Below, in pieces: positions 1-9,111 of a stretch of 64,000 bases of DNA. Where the stretch lies: NCBI GenBank assembly GCA_017561935.1, contig JAFZBE010000069.1, forward strand, positions 62,001 through 126,000, written 5' to 3'. The translations under genes and the position numbers were made by a program. Source of the stretch: Bacteroidales bacterium (GTDB lineage Bacteria > Bacteroidota > Bacteroidia > Bacteroidales > UBA3663). Position 1 is the stretch's first letter. Every line of letters begins with the position of its first letter. The notes under the pieces were generated by a model, which saw only the letters and a program-made list of their open reading frames with translations, searched no databases and was not told where the DNA came from.

Positions 1-107
1 GCAAGAAGTTCCAGTTCCAACGCATCGGATACTTCTGTATCGACAAGGATACTACGCCTGAGAAGATTGTGTTCAACCGCACCGTTTCGCTTAAGGCATC
101 CAAGTAA
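1..107 (+). CDS. glnS: Glutaminyl-tRNA synthetase, C-terminal end (partial)
   Basis: The window opens inside a gene read in the frame starting at base 3; 34 codons remain before the TAA at 105-107. The peptide reads FQFQRIGYF, then DKDTTPEK and FNRTVSLK, which is how the last strand of the anticodon-binding beta-barrel of bacterial glutaminyl-tRNA synthetases ends. The enzyme charges tRNA-Gln in the cytoplasm. Only this tail is visible, so the call rests on tail similarity recalled from the family; the catalytic domain lies outside the window. Confidence 0.75.
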   Translation, partial: KKFQFQRIGYFCIDKDTTPEKIVFNRTVSLKASK

Positions 108-139
108 TTATTTAATTATTCGTTCGATAATTTTCAAAA

Positions 140-1483
140 GTGCAACCGAAAAAAAGCCGCGCCTACTATCAATACATGCTTGACCTGACCGACAACAAGG
201 TCAGCTACTACAGCTCCGACGACATCTCCCAGATCATCTATGACCTTCTGGATGACGGCGAAGCCGAAGAAGCTATGGCTGCATGCCAACGAGGTCTTGA
301 CCAACATCCTGAAGATGACTATCTCGAACTCGTCGAGGCCAAGATACTCCTTCACATGAAACGGTATGACGAAGCCAAGAAACTGCTTAAGGGTAATCCT
401 GACGAGCAGTCTCCTTTTGGCCTCGGCATACGTTTCGGTATCGATGTCATGACAGGCAATCAAAAAGAGGCCTTTGAAACACTTTTCAACCACCTGCAAA
501 AAGGACGACTCACAGGGCTTGAGTTTGTCGAGATCATCGACGAGCTCTTCGATCATCTCCCCCATCACATCACAGCCGAATACCTCTCCAAAGCAGCCGA
601 GGTTGTTTATGGCAGACCTTCGAAAGCCGAAGAGCAGGATGCCGAAGCTTTGGGCCGTATGGGAGCATTGCTGATGGATTGTAATTGCCATCACGACGCC
701 ATTCCCGTGCTTGAACATGCCCTCGACATGGATGCCTACGACGTCTATTCCTGGCAGGATCTCTCTCGAAGCCAGTTCGAGCTACAGATGTTTGATGAAT
801 GCCGTAACTCGTGCGAAATGGGTATCGCCATCGATCCCAAGAATCCTCTGTTCAACTTCGCTCTTGGCTACATCCTTTTCCAAGATGGTGAGAACGCCGA
901 GGCTGTCGAACATCTCGAAATAGCACGTCAGTATGCAGAAGGCAAACTCCAACACGAAGCACCACACGTTGACCAGCAGGAAGCCGAACAGCAGACGAGC
1001 ATCACCTACGATCTGCTTGCCTCAGCATACATGGCCTTGGACGAATTTGACAAGGCACGCGAATGCTATGAGATGCTTGTGCAACGCGTCCCCAAATATG
1101 CTGATGCCTATTATCAGCTTTCTTCATTGTCGATGGACAAGGGTAATTCACCGGAGGCAATCGACTACATCCGTAAGGCGATTCAAATAGAGCCCGACAA
1201 CACTACCTTTCTTAGCTTCTATGTCACCCTACTGACCGAACTACATAGGTTTGACGAAGCTCTTAAAGTGCTGGACAAACTTATCGAGCTTGAGCCGAAA
1301 TCAAAAACCTACCTGCTCGCAAAGGCCGAATTGTCGCTCAACCTCCGCCATTATGAAGAGGCCGACAAGGCATACCGCCTGTTGCTCAAACTCAAACCCA
1401 AAGACTCTACGTCACGCGAATTGATGCGTGCCTATTTTGAAGCCATCGGCGACAATGAGGCTCTCAAGAAACTTAACAAGTAA
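140..1483 (+). CDS. Tetratricopeptide-repeat (TPR) protein
   Basis: A 447-residue soluble protein made largely of helical TPR units, recognisable around residues 35-75, 165-245 and 285-430 by the spacing of A, Y, A and P residues (for example DAYYQLSSLSMDKGN and AIDYIRKAIQIEPDN). TPR arrays hold partner proteins; no catalytic domain is seen. There is no signal peptide, so it is probably cytoplasmic. The start is uncertain: GTG at 140 follows an in-frame stop at 128-130, and ATG at 176 (residue 13) is the alternative. It ends 2 bp before the DedA gene, so the two are likely co-transcribed. Partner and function are unknown. Confidence 0.85.
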   Translation: MQPKKSRAYYQYMLDLTDNKVSYYSSDDISQIIYDLLDDGEAEEAMAACQRGLDQHPEDDYLELVEAKILLHMKRYDEAKKLLKGNPDEQSPFGLGIRFGIDVMTGNQKEAFETLFNHLQKGRLTGLEFVEIIDELFDHLPHHITAEYLSKAAEVVYGRPSKAEEQDAEALGRMGALLMDCNCHHDAIPVLEHALDMDAYDVYSWQDLSRSQFELQMFDECRNSCEMGIAIDPKNPLFNFALGYILFQDGENAEAVEHLEIARQYAEGKLQHEAPHVDQQEAEQQTSITYDLLASAYMALDEFDKARECYEMLVQRVPKYADAYYQLSSLSMDKGNSPEAIDYIRKAIQIEPDNTTFLSFYVTLLTELHRFDEALKVLDKLIELEPKSKTYLLAKAELSLNLRHYEEADKAYRLLLKLKPKDSTSRELMRAYFEAIGDNEALKKLNK

Positions 1484-1485
1484 AA

Positions 1486-2136
1486 ATGGAAGAATTATAT
1501 AACTGGATAGCTCAGAACATGAGTTATGGCGTCATCACCCTGTTCATGGCTATCGAGAGTTCATTTATCCCTTTCCCCAGCGAGATTATCATCATCCCTG
1601 CCGCATATCTTGCTTATCACCAGGGCATACTCTCGCTGCCGCTCATCATCCTTTTCGGCACAGTGGGTGCACTCATCGGTGCGCTCGTCAACTATGGCCT
1701 TTCCGTATGGTTGGGTCGTCCCATCATCCATCGTTTTGCCGACACCAGGATTGCCCACATGCTCCTCATCGACCTTCCGGGCGTTGAAAAGGCCGAGAAG
1801 TTCTTTGCCGATCATGGCGCCGTTGGCACTCTCGTGGGACGACTCATTCCTGCCATACGTCAGCTCATCTCTATTCCAGCCGGTCTTGCCCGCATGAACA
1901 TGTCGGTTTTCTTGCTCTGCACATGCATTGGCGCTGGCGCATGGAACACCTTCCTGGCCTATCTGGGCTATTTCATCGGACAAACCGTAAGCGAAGAAGT
2001 GCTCATAGCCAAGGTACAGCATTACAGCGACTACGTAAAGATCGGTATCGCCATCATCTTCATCATAGGCTTTGCCTACTACGTCTATCGGGTGATAGCA
2101 GCCAATCGAGCCACCGCACGCAGAAAACAACAGTGA
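1486..2136 (+). CDS. DedA family membrane protein (VTT/SNARE-associated domain)
   Basis: A 216-residue inner-membrane protein with hydrophobic segments near residues 12-35, 48-72, 135-165 and 180-205. It carries the DedA signatures: ESSFIPFPSE near the N-terminus (acidic residue plus proline-rich re-entrant loop) and GRLIPAIRQLISIPAG around residue 120 (the G-R-x-x-P-x-x-R motif needed in Escherichia coli YqjA/YghB). DedA proteins are implicated in recycling of polyprenyl-phosphate or phospholipid carriers and in proton-dependent envelope homeostasis. It sits between the TPR gene and tgt with gaps of 2 and 13 bp, in one probable operon. The exact substrate is not visible from sequence. Confidence 0.9.
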   Translation: MEELYNWIAQNMSYGVITLFMAIESSFIPFPSEIIIIPAAYLAYHQGILSLPLIILFGTVGALIGALVNYGLSVWLGRPIIHRFADTRIAHMLLIDLPGVEKAEKFFADHGAVGTLVGRLIPAIRQLISIPAGLARMNMSVFLLCTCIGAGAWNTFLAYLGYFIGQTVSEEVLIAKVQHYSDYVKIGIAIIFIIGFAYYVYRVIAANRATARRKQQ

Positions 2137-2149
2137 TTTTCTTCGACCT

Positions 2150-3295
2150 ATGACTTTCGAACTTCAAGCCACCGACTGCAACAGTTGGGCCCGTGCAGGT
2201 GAGCTATCCACTGACCACGGAAAGATCCAGACTCCGATATTCATGCCCGTAGGCACTGTGGGCTCGGTGAAGTGTCTTCACTTCCGCGAGCTCAAGGAGG
2301 ACGTCAAGGCACAAATTATCCTCGGCAATACCTATCATCTTTATCTGCGCCCAGGACTTGACGTCCTACAAGAAGCCGGCGGGCTTCACAAGTTCAACAG
2401 CTGGGACCGTCCTATCCTGACCGATTCCGGTGGCTTCCAGGTTTATTCATTGGCCGAAAACCGAAAGATCACCGAAGAGGGTGTTATGTTCCGCAGCCAT
2501 ATCGATGGATCGAAGCATCTTTTCACTCCCGAACGTGTGATGGATATCGAGCGCACCATCGGTGCCGACATCATGATGGCATTCGACGAATGTCCTCCCG
2601 GACAATCCGACTTCCAATATGCCGAAAAGTCCCTGAGCCTCACCGAACGATGGCTCGACCGTTGTTACCACCGTTACAAAGAGACCGAAGATGCCTACGG
2701 AAACGGCCCCTATGGTTATCATCAGGCTCTGTTTCCCATCGTTCAGGGATGTACCTTCCCCGACTTACGTCGCAGAGCTGCCGAGAAGATTGCCACCATG
2801 GACGTTGAAGGCAATGCCATTGGAGGTCTTGCTGTCGGCGAACCTGTCGAGAAGATGTATGAGATGATTGAGGTGGTGAACGAGATATTGCCTCAAAACC
2901 GTCCTCGTTACCTGATGGGGGTAGGCACTCCTGCCAATATCCTTGAAGGCATCGAGCGTGGCATAGATATGTTCGACTGCGTCATGCCGACGCGCAACGG
3001 TCGCAATGGCATGCTCTTCACCAGCCATGGCATCATCAACATAAAGAACGCCAAGTGGGCGCACGATTTCTCCCCACTACAAGAAGATGGGCCCTCCTAC
3101 GTTGATCGTGTCTATTCGAAAGCCTACGTCCGTCATCTCTTCCATGCCGAGGAATACCTTGCGCTGCAGATTGCATCAATCCACAACCTGGCGTTCTATC
3201 TCTGGCTTGTAGGTGAAGCACGCAAGCACATCCTTGCTGGCGATTTCAAACCGTGGAAGGACGAGATGATTCATGCTGTGACTACAAGATTATAA
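2150..3295 (+). CDS. tgt: tRNA-guanine transglycosylase
   Basis: A 381-residue enzyme that exchanges guanine 34 of Asp, Asn, His and Tyr tRNAs for preQ1 in the queuosine pathway. Visible family motifs: TPIFMPVGT near residue 30, NTYHLYLRPG near 65, TDSGGFQVYSL near 88 (substrate-binding Asp), GGLAVGE near 225, and DCVMPTRNGR near 275, holding the catalytic Asp. The C-terminal KAYVRHL and HNLAFYLWLV are also typical. Odd: the C-x-C-x-x-C zinc ligands that classical enzymes have just before the RHL motif are replaced by G, S and D (EDGPSYVDRVYS). This may be normal for Bacteroidetes. Length is normal for the family. Confidence 0.95.
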   Translation: MTFELQATDCNSWARAGELSTDHGKIQTPIFMPVGTVGSVKCLHFRELKEDVKAQIILGNTYHLYLRPGLDVLQEAGGLHKFNSWDRPILTDSGGFQVYSLAENRKITEEGVMFRSHIDGSKHLFTPERVMDIERTIGADIMMAFDECPPGQSDFQYAEKSLSLTERWLDRCYHRYKETEDAYGNGPYGYHQALFPIVQGCTFPDLRRRAAEKIATMDVEGNAIGGLAVGEPVEKMYEMIEVVNEILPQNRPRYLMGVGTPANILEGIERGIDMFDCVMPTRNGRNGMLFTSHGIINIKNAKWAHDFSPLQEDGPSYVDRVYSKAYVRHLFHAEEYLALQIASIHNLAFYLWLVGEARKHILAGDFKPWKDEMIHAVTTRL

Positions 3296-3302
3296 CAACA
3301 CT

Positions 3303-4211
3303 ATGCATATTCGAATTGTTTCTCCAGCAGGCTCCATCAAGCCACGCCTCATCGACAACGGCGCCCAGACACTGAAGTCTTGGGGCCATACTGTAACAGT
3401 AGCTGCCCACGCAAAAGGCAGCTACGGTCGTTTCTCCGGCACTCCACAAGACCGCGCCCAAGACCTCATCGACGCCCTCGAAGACGATGAGGTGGATATC
3501 CTCTGGTGTTCGCGCGGCGGCTATGGCTGTATGCAGATCCTCGACATGATTCCTCTCGAACTCGTCAGCCGTGCAGGCAAACCGATCATCGGGTATAGCG
3601 ACATCACAGCACTCCATGCCCTCTGGCAACATGCGGGTGTTCGCAGCCTGCATGCTCCGATGATGAAGCATTTGGCCAACGATTTCGGCCACCGCACCTC
3701 GCAAACCCTTCGAGAACTGCTGGAGTATTATGCTGCTCACCGTAGTTGGCCACCCAAGCACAATCTGCTGTTCATGAAGAAAGCACGACTCTTCGTCGCT
3801 CCCCATCAAGGATGGAGCAACGAGGATCTCAACCCCGAAGCGACCGAGGAGTTGCTCGACGAACTGATGGCACACCCTGTTCCGTTTGTGGGAGGCAATC
3901 TTGCTGTGCTCACTGGTCTTCATGGCACGCCCTATGACTTCGATTACCGCAACAAGATTCTCTTCATCGAAGACATTGCCGAGACTCCCTACAAAATCGA
4001 TCGCATGATGCAACAGCTCAGACTCTGTGGGATCCTTGACCAGGTCAAAGGTCTCGTCTGCGGCTCGTTCACGGGGTGTGAAGAGGATCCTTTGATGCCC
4101 ATTAAGATGTGGGACAACTTCAAAATGATTGTCGAACCCTATGGCATCCCGCTCTGGCTCGGTTCACCTATTGGCCATGATGTCAACAACTGGCCTGTCG
4201 TCGAAGGATGA
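3303..4211 (+). CDS. LD-carboxypeptidase (S66 serine peptidase, LdcA-like)
   Basis: A 302-residue protein of the MccF/LdcA family; LdcA removes the terminal D-alanine from murein tetrapeptides during cell-wall recycling. Visible motifs: IVSPAGSIKP at the N-terminus, CSRGGYG near residue 63, GYSDITALH near 98 with the nucleophile Ser, GGNLAVLTGL near 200, FIEDIAETPYKIDR near 220 with the catalytic Glu, and SPIGHDVNNWP near the end with the catalytic His. No signal peptide, so cytoplasmic. The protein stops right after VVEG, whereas many homologues continue with one more short strand. The TGA overlaps the next ATG (ATGA, 4208-4211), a sign of translational coupling. Confidence 0.88.
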   Translation: MHIRIVSPAGSIKPRLIDNGAQTLKSWGHTVTVAAHAKGSYGRFSGTPQDRAQDLIDALEDDEVDILWCSRGGYGCMQILDMIPLELVSRAGKPIIGYSDITALHALWQHAGVRSLHAPMMKHLANDFGHRTSQTLRELLEYYAAHRSWPPKHNLLFMKKARLFVAPHQGWSNEDLNPEATEELLDELMAHPVPFVGGNLAVLTGLHGTPYDFDYRNKILFIEDIAETPYKIDRMMQQLRLCGILDQVKGLVCGSFTGCEEDPLMPIKMWDNFKMIVEPYGIPLWLGSPIGHDVNNWPVVEG

Positions 4212-5128
4212 AGATCGTAGAATTCATAAGCCGTTGGATGGCGCTCATCGTGCTCATTGTTGCAGCAGGATCACTTTTGTGGCCTGCTGTATTTGGCGTT
4301 ATCAAGACCTCGTGGATCAGTTATCTGCTGGGGGCTGTGATGTTTGGCATGGGATTGACTCTCAATCTGCAGGATTTCAAGATTGTCTTCTCGCGGCCCA
4401 AGGACATCATCATCGGATGCGTTGCACAATTCACTATCATGCCGCTCCTGGCATGGACGTTGGCCAAAACCTTCCAGTTGCCGACAGAGCTTGCTGTGGG
4501 AGTGGTCCTTGTAGGATGTTGTCCGGGAGGAACGTCGAGCAACGTCATTACTTATCTTGCTGGAGGCGATCTTGCCTTGAGTGTTGGCATGACCGGCGTA
4601 TCTACTCTACTGGCTCCAATCATGACACCATTCCTCACCTGGTTACTGGTAGGAACGACCGTCGATGTCAACCCGATAGCGATGTTCCTGAGCATTATCC
4701 AAGTGGTGATTCTCCCCATTGCCTTGGGATTGATTGTCAAGGAGTTCTTCCCCAATGGCACCAATCGTGTGAGCAAGGTTTTGCCTGCGTTCTCAACGTT
4801 AGCGATCACTGCAATCGTGGCTGCTGTCGTATCGGCCAATTCCACCAATCTGATGACCTGCGGAATCATCATCATCCTCGTTGTCATCCTGCACAACCTC
4901 TGCGGCTTTGCCTTAGGTTATCTTCTTGGTCGAATACTGGGTCTTTCGCGCCCTAAACGTACTGCGATTAGCGTGGAAGTAGGCATGCAGAACTCAGGCC
5001 TTGCCTGTAGTCTTGCGGGTCAGCATTTCCAGGCCATGGCATTGGCTCCCGTCCCAGGGGCCATCTTCAGCGTATGGCACAACATCGCAGGCGCTCTTCT
5101 GGCAAAAGTTTATAAAGCATCCTCTTAA
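4208..5128 (+). CDS. Bile acid:sodium symporter (BASS/SBF) family transporter
   Basis: A 306-residue polytopic membrane protein with about ten hydrophobic segments. Family landmarks are GMGLTLNLQDF near residue 42 and CCPGGTSSNVITYLAGGD near 100, the sodium-binding crossover region of SBF proteins, and a second EVGMQNSGLACSLA near 265. Bacterial members move sodium with organic anions such as pantoate or bile acids; the substrate here cannot be deduced. It overlaps the LD-carboxypeptidase by 4 bp and closes the operon. About 150 bp follow before the polysaccharide cluster, with no clear terminator seen. Confidence 0.9.
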   Translation: MKIVEFISRWMALIVLIVAAGSLLWPAVFGVIKTSWISYLLGAVMFGMGLTLNLQDFKIVFSRPKDIIIGCVAQFTIMPLLAWTLAKTFQLPTELAVGVVLVGCCPGGTSSNVITYLAGGDLALSVGMTGVSTLLAPIMTPFLTWLLVGTTVDVNPIAMFLSIIQVVILPIALGLIVKEFFPNGTNRVSKVLPAFSTLAITAIVAAVVSANSTNLMTCGIIIILVVILHNLCGFALGYLLGRILGLSRPKRTAISVEVGMQNSGLACSLAGQHFQAMALAPVPGAIFSVWHNIAGALLAKVYKASS

Positions 5129-5297
5129 ATCACTCTATTTACTGAGCGCAGAATTTATTTGCGCGCGCACACAATAAATACGCAAAGCGTACGTTATAAC
5201 AAAAAAAGGATCTCAACAATTGCAAATACGCATACCAATCGAAATAATTAACCGTTTTCTCAATCCGTAGAGAGAGAAAATGATGGACAACAACGAT

Positions 5298-8009
5298 ATG
5301 AAACACAAACGCATATTCGCACTCCTTTTTAGTGGACTTCTAATGCTCTGGGGCCTCGATGCCCTGGCTCAGGGCTCATCCATGACCGACCAACAGGTGC
5401 TCGACTATGTCGTAACCGCACTCAAGGCTGGCAAGGACCAGCGCACCATCGCACTAGAACTGGCCCGTCGCGGTGTGACCGAAGAGCAGGCCTATCGTGT
5501 CAAGCGACTCTACGAGGAAAGCGCCGAAGCCGGCACATTAATGGGCGAAGAGGCTGGTGCCACTTCGAAGCAGGCCTCACGCCGTCGTGTCAGTTACGCC
5601 GACGAAAGCGCCTATTTGGGCAACGATTTCGACTTCGAAAATCCCAATTCCCGCACTCGCACTTCTTCCAGACGAGGCAGCTCTTCATCTTCCTCGACCC
5701 GTGCGACCACGACGCGAAGCTCACGTGCACAGAACCGCATTGGTAGCCGTTCGTCTTCAAGCCGTACGTCATCAAATACTACGGGCAGTAACGTAACGGG
5801 AGCCGCGACCTACGAAGGTGGCTATGTAAATTCTGGCCGCAACACCGGCAACAGGCTCACCACAGCCGAGGAGCTCGAAAGCCAGACCGGCGAACAGCTT
5901 GCCGAAGCGTTCTGGAGCGAAAACGAGATGGTTTTACCGCTTGAGGATGAGGAACTCCCCGTCTTCGGTCGCAACATCTTCGATTCGGAGGAGCTCACCT
6001 TCGAACCATCGATGAACCTTGCCACTCCCAAGAACTATGTGCTGGGTGCAGGCGACGAAGTGATCATCGACATCTGGGGCGACAACGCTGCTACCATCCG
6101 CGAAGAGATTTCGCCCGACGGCACCATTAGCATCGAGAGCCTTGGCCTCTTGAACCTTTCAGGCAAGACCATCTCCGAAGCCAAGCGATACCTTCGCCGT
6201 CAACTCTCGCGTATCTATGCAGGCCTTGACCAGGCCGATGGCGTGAACGATATGGAACTCTCGCTCGGACAGACACGTACCATCCAGGTACACGTCATGG
6301 GTGAAGTCAAGTACCCCGGTTCCTATTCCCTAAGTGCCTTTGCGACCGTCTTTCATGCGCTCTACAGTGCAGGAGGTGTGAGCGACATCGGTTCGTTGCG
6401 TAAGATCATGCTCAATCGCGGAGGCCGTAACGTGGCTGTCCTCGATGTCTATGACTTCATCATGAACGGTCGTTCCAAGGGTGATGTCACCCTCGACGAA
6501 GGCGATGTCATTGTCGTTCCTGCCTACGAGCAGCTCGTCGAACTCACCGGCACCGTGAAACGTCCGATGCGCTATGAGATGAAGAACGGCGAGACAGTGA
6601 AGGACCTCTTCGCCTACGCTGGAGGCCTCAGCAACAAGGCATATACGCGAAGCATTCGCATCTATCGCCAGAATGGCAACGAGAACGAGATCTGCACGGT
6701 GCGCAAGGACCAGTTCGGCACCTTCCCTACCATGGACGGTGATGCCATTGAGATTGAGCCCATCCTGGAGCGTTACACCAACCGCGTGGAAGTCAAGGGC
6801 GCTGTCTATCGTCCCGGTCCTTATCAGTTGGGAGCCATCAACACCGTAAAGCAACTCATCATTGCTGCCGATGGCCTGACAGGCGATGCATTCACCAACC
6901 GTGCCGTGTTGCAGCGCGAGAATGAAGACCTGTCTCGTTCTGTCCTCTCGGTCGATGTCAAGGATATCATGAACGGAACCATAAGCGACATCGTACTCCA
7001 GAACAACGACATCCTCTACATCCCGAGTCATTATGACTTGAACGATATGGGAACGGTCACCATCCACGGTGAAGTGGCACGTGCCGGCGACTACTTGTTT
7101 GCCAAGAATATGACCATCGAAGACCTCATCATCCAGGCAGGCGGCCTGCTTGAGTCGGCTTCGACGCAGCGTGTCGATGTGTCACGTCGTCTCAAGGATC
7201 CGACGAGCGAGACCGAGACGTCGCGAGTCAGCGAAACCTTCCGCTTTTCCATCAAGGATGGATTCATCATCGATGGTGACCCGACTTTCACGCTCAGCCC
7301 CTATGACGAGGTCTATATCCGCCAGTCGCCAGTCTATCGCAAGCAGACCAACGTCATGGTGACCGGCGAGGTGCTCTTCCCGGGCGAGTATGCCTTGACC
7401 CACAAGTCACAACGCCTCTCCGAAATCATCGAACAGGCCGGTGGCATCACTAGCTTTGGCTTCGTAAAGGGTGCACGCCTGACGCGTATGATGAACGACG
7501 AAGAGAAGGAGCGTCAGAAGAGTGTCATCAAGATGTCGCAAAACTCGAAGGACTCCATCTCGGAAGCCATGCTCGACATCAGCAACACCTACTCGGTGGG
7601 CATCGATCTCGAGAAGGCGCTTAAGAACCCCGGTTCTCAAGCCGATGTCGTCCTACGCGAAGGCGACATCATCGAAGTGCCTGAATACACCAACACCGTA
7701 AAGATAAGCGGTGCTGTAATGCATCCCAACACAGTCAGCTTTGTGGACAACAAGCCAGTGAAATACTACATCGAACAAGCCGGAGGATTCGGAAACCGCG
7801 CCAAGAAACGTCGTGCATACGTCGTTTGCATGAACGGGCAAGTGAAGAGAGCACGACGCAACAGCACGCACGCCGTTGAGCCCGGTTGCGAACTCATCAT
7901 CCCGATGAAGGACCAGAGCAACTGGAATGTACAGCAGACCATGTCGGTTGCAACAGCATCAGCATCATTGGCTACTATGGTTGCATCAATCGCCAACATC
8001 TTGAAATAA
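5298..8009 (+). CDS. Polysaccharide export protein with six SLBB domains
   Basis: About 903 residues. ATG codons lie at 5280, 5283 and 5298; 5298 is chosen because the chain then opens directly with a signal peptide (MKHKRIFALLFSGLLMLWG, cleavage near ALAQ). A helical region follows, then a Ser/Arg-rich low-complexity stretch at about 118-164. Next come the Poly_export domain (NYVLGAGDEVIIDIWGD) and six SLBB-like beta-grasp units, each with a G-x-V-x-x-P-G-x-Y core and ending in AGG or ADG. Wza-type proteins form the outer-membrane exit for capsule and exopolysaccharide. It is longer than Wza (about 380 aa) because of the extra SLBB units. First gene of the cluster; wzz follows 10 bp later. 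Confidence 0.9.
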   Translation: MKHKRIFALLFSGLLMLWGLDALAQGSSMTDQQVLDYVVTALKAGKDQRTIALELARRGVTEEQAYRVKRLYEESAEAGTLMGEEAGATSKQASRRRVSYADESAYLGNDFDFENPNSRTRTSSRRGSSSSSSTRATTTRSSRAQNRIGSRSSSSRTSSNTTGSNVTGAATYEGGYVNSGRNTGNRLTTAEELESQTGEQLAEAFWSENEMVLPLEDEELPVFGRNIFDSEELTFEPSMNLATPKNYVLGAGDEVIIDIWGDNAATIREEISPDGTISIESLGLLNLSGKTISEAKRYLRRQLSRIYAGLDQADGVNDMELSLGQTRTIQVHVMGEVKYPGSYSLSAFATVFHALYSAGGVSDIGSLRKIMLNRGGRNVAVLDVYDFIMNGRSKGDVTLDEGDVIVVPAYEQLVELTGTVKRPMRYEMKNGETVKDLFAYAGGLSNKAYTRSIRIYRQNGNENEICTVRKDQFGTFPTMDGDAIEIEPILERYTNRVEVKGAVYRPGPYQLGAINTVKQLIIAADGLTGDAFTNRAVLQRENEDLSRSVLSVDVKDIMNGTISDIVLQNNDILYIPSHYDLNDMGTVTIHGEVARAGDYLFAKNMTIEDLIIQAGGLLESASTQRVDVSRRLKDPTSETETSRVSETFRFSIKDGFIIDGDPTFTLSPYDEVYIRQSPVYRKQTNVMVTGEVLFPGEYALTHKSQRLSEIIEQAGGITSFGFVKGARLTRMMNDEEKERQKSVIKMSQNSKDSISEAMLDISNTYSVGIDLEKALKNPGSQADVVLREGDIIEVPEYTNTVKISGAVMHPNTVSFVDNKPVKYYIEQAGGFGNRAKKRRAYVVCMNGQVKRARRNSTHAVEPGCELIIPMKDQSNWNVQQTMSVATASASLATMVASIANILK

Positions 8010-8019
8010 CCGAAAAACG

Positions 8020-9111
8020 ATGGCAATCAACAAGAAATTCAATATCAAGGACGCTATCCGACAGCTCTGGCGAAGCCGCAAAACGCTCTACTGGTGGTGT
8101 AGCATTGCTGCGGTACTCGGTATCATCTTTGCGCTCACTACCCCCAAGGAATATACCGTCACAACGGCTATTGTCCCCGAGCAATCATCCTCTACCGGTC
8201 TGGCAAGCATCGCTTCGATGATGGGTGTAAGTCTTGGCAATGTGGAGGGCGGCAATGTAGATGCCATGGACCCCTCGATGTTCCCCGACATCGCCGAGTC
8301 CATCCCATTCCTGCAGTCTATGATGGCGTCGAGGGTCCATACACTCGACGATACGACGACCGTGACACTCAACGAGTATCTCAGGACCGAATATGTTCCT
8401 TGGACCATCAAGACGGTGGAAGCGTTCCACAAGTTCAAGGACTTTATCACACGACGCAAGCCGCCTACATTCGGCGAACAGTCGGACGAAGGCGAGGTGC
8501 CCCGCTATATACTTCTGAGCGAAAAGGAATATGGCCGCCTCAAAGGGTTGGCACGCAACATCAAGTGCGGACAGAACATGAAGACGGGCATCATCACCAT
8601 CTCGACCACCTGTCAGGACCCGATGGTGGCCACCATGATGGCCGACAACGCCATCGACTGCCTGCAGGCAAGCCTCTACGACTACAAGAGTGCCAAGGCT
8701 AAGGCTGAACTTGCCGACCTCAATGCACTTGAGGCCGAGCGCCGCCAGGAATACGAGAAACGACAGAAGAACTATGCTGACTTCCTCAACCAAAACCGTT
8801 CGGCCAACAACTATGCCATCAATGCCGAGAAGGACCGCTTGGATGCAGAAATGACCCTCGCCTACCAGGCCTTGCAGCAAGTGACACAGCAGCGTTACCT
8901 TGCAGAACAGAGCCTTATTGAGAAGAAGCCATCCTACGCATTGCTGACACCTCCGACCTTCCCTCTCTCTGCCAACGGCTCGCGCAAGATGGTGGTCATC
9001 ATCTGGCTGTTCCTCGGTTTTGTGCTCGGCACCCTTTGGATTCTATATGGTCGCAAATACTGGCGATGGACCAAGGATTTCGTGTATGAGCTCAGACGCA
9101 AAGACGCATAA
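8020..9111 (+). CDS. Chain-length determinant protein (Wzz family)
   Basis: A 363-residue inner-membrane co-polymerase. It has a first membrane segment near residues 24-42 (YWWCSIAAVLGIIFALT), a long periplasmic helical part rich in E, K, Q and A, and a second membrane segment near 325-345 preceded by the proline-rich TPPTFPLSANGSRK, the usual Wzz landmark. There is no C-terminal tyrosine-kinase (Walker) domain. Wzz sets the length distribution of Wzy-made polysaccharide. Placement between the SLBB exporter and the flippase fits a Wzx/Wzy pathway. Confidence 0.9.
   Translation: MAINKKFNIKDAIRQLWRSRKTLYWWCSIAAVLGIIFALTTPKEYTVTTAIVPEQSSSTGLASIASMMGVSLGNVEGGNVDAMDPSMFPDIAESIPFLQSMMASRVHTLDDTTTVTLNEYLRTEYVPWTIKTVEAFHKFKDFITRRKPPTFGEQSDEGEVPRYILLSEKEYGRLKGLARNIKCGQNMKTGIITISTTCQDPMVATMMADNAIDCLQASLYDYKSAKAKAELADLNALEAERRQEYEKRQKNYADFLNQNRSANNYAINAEKDRLDAEMTLAYQALQQVTQQRYLAEQSLIEKKPSYALLTPPTFPLSANGSRKMVVIIWLFLGFVLGTLWILYGRKYWRWTKDFVYELRRKDA

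Noticed and set aside
4129..4956. 275-codon frame overlapping the BASS transporter on the same strand.
   Set aside because: Cys/His-rich translation without family features; the other frame is a clear membrane transporter.
5129..5297. Search for an invertible promoter or capsule-type leader before the polysaccharide cluster.
   Set aside because: No matching inverted repeats and no clear TAnnTTTG box were found by eye; only a GCGCGCGC stretch and AT-rich sequence.
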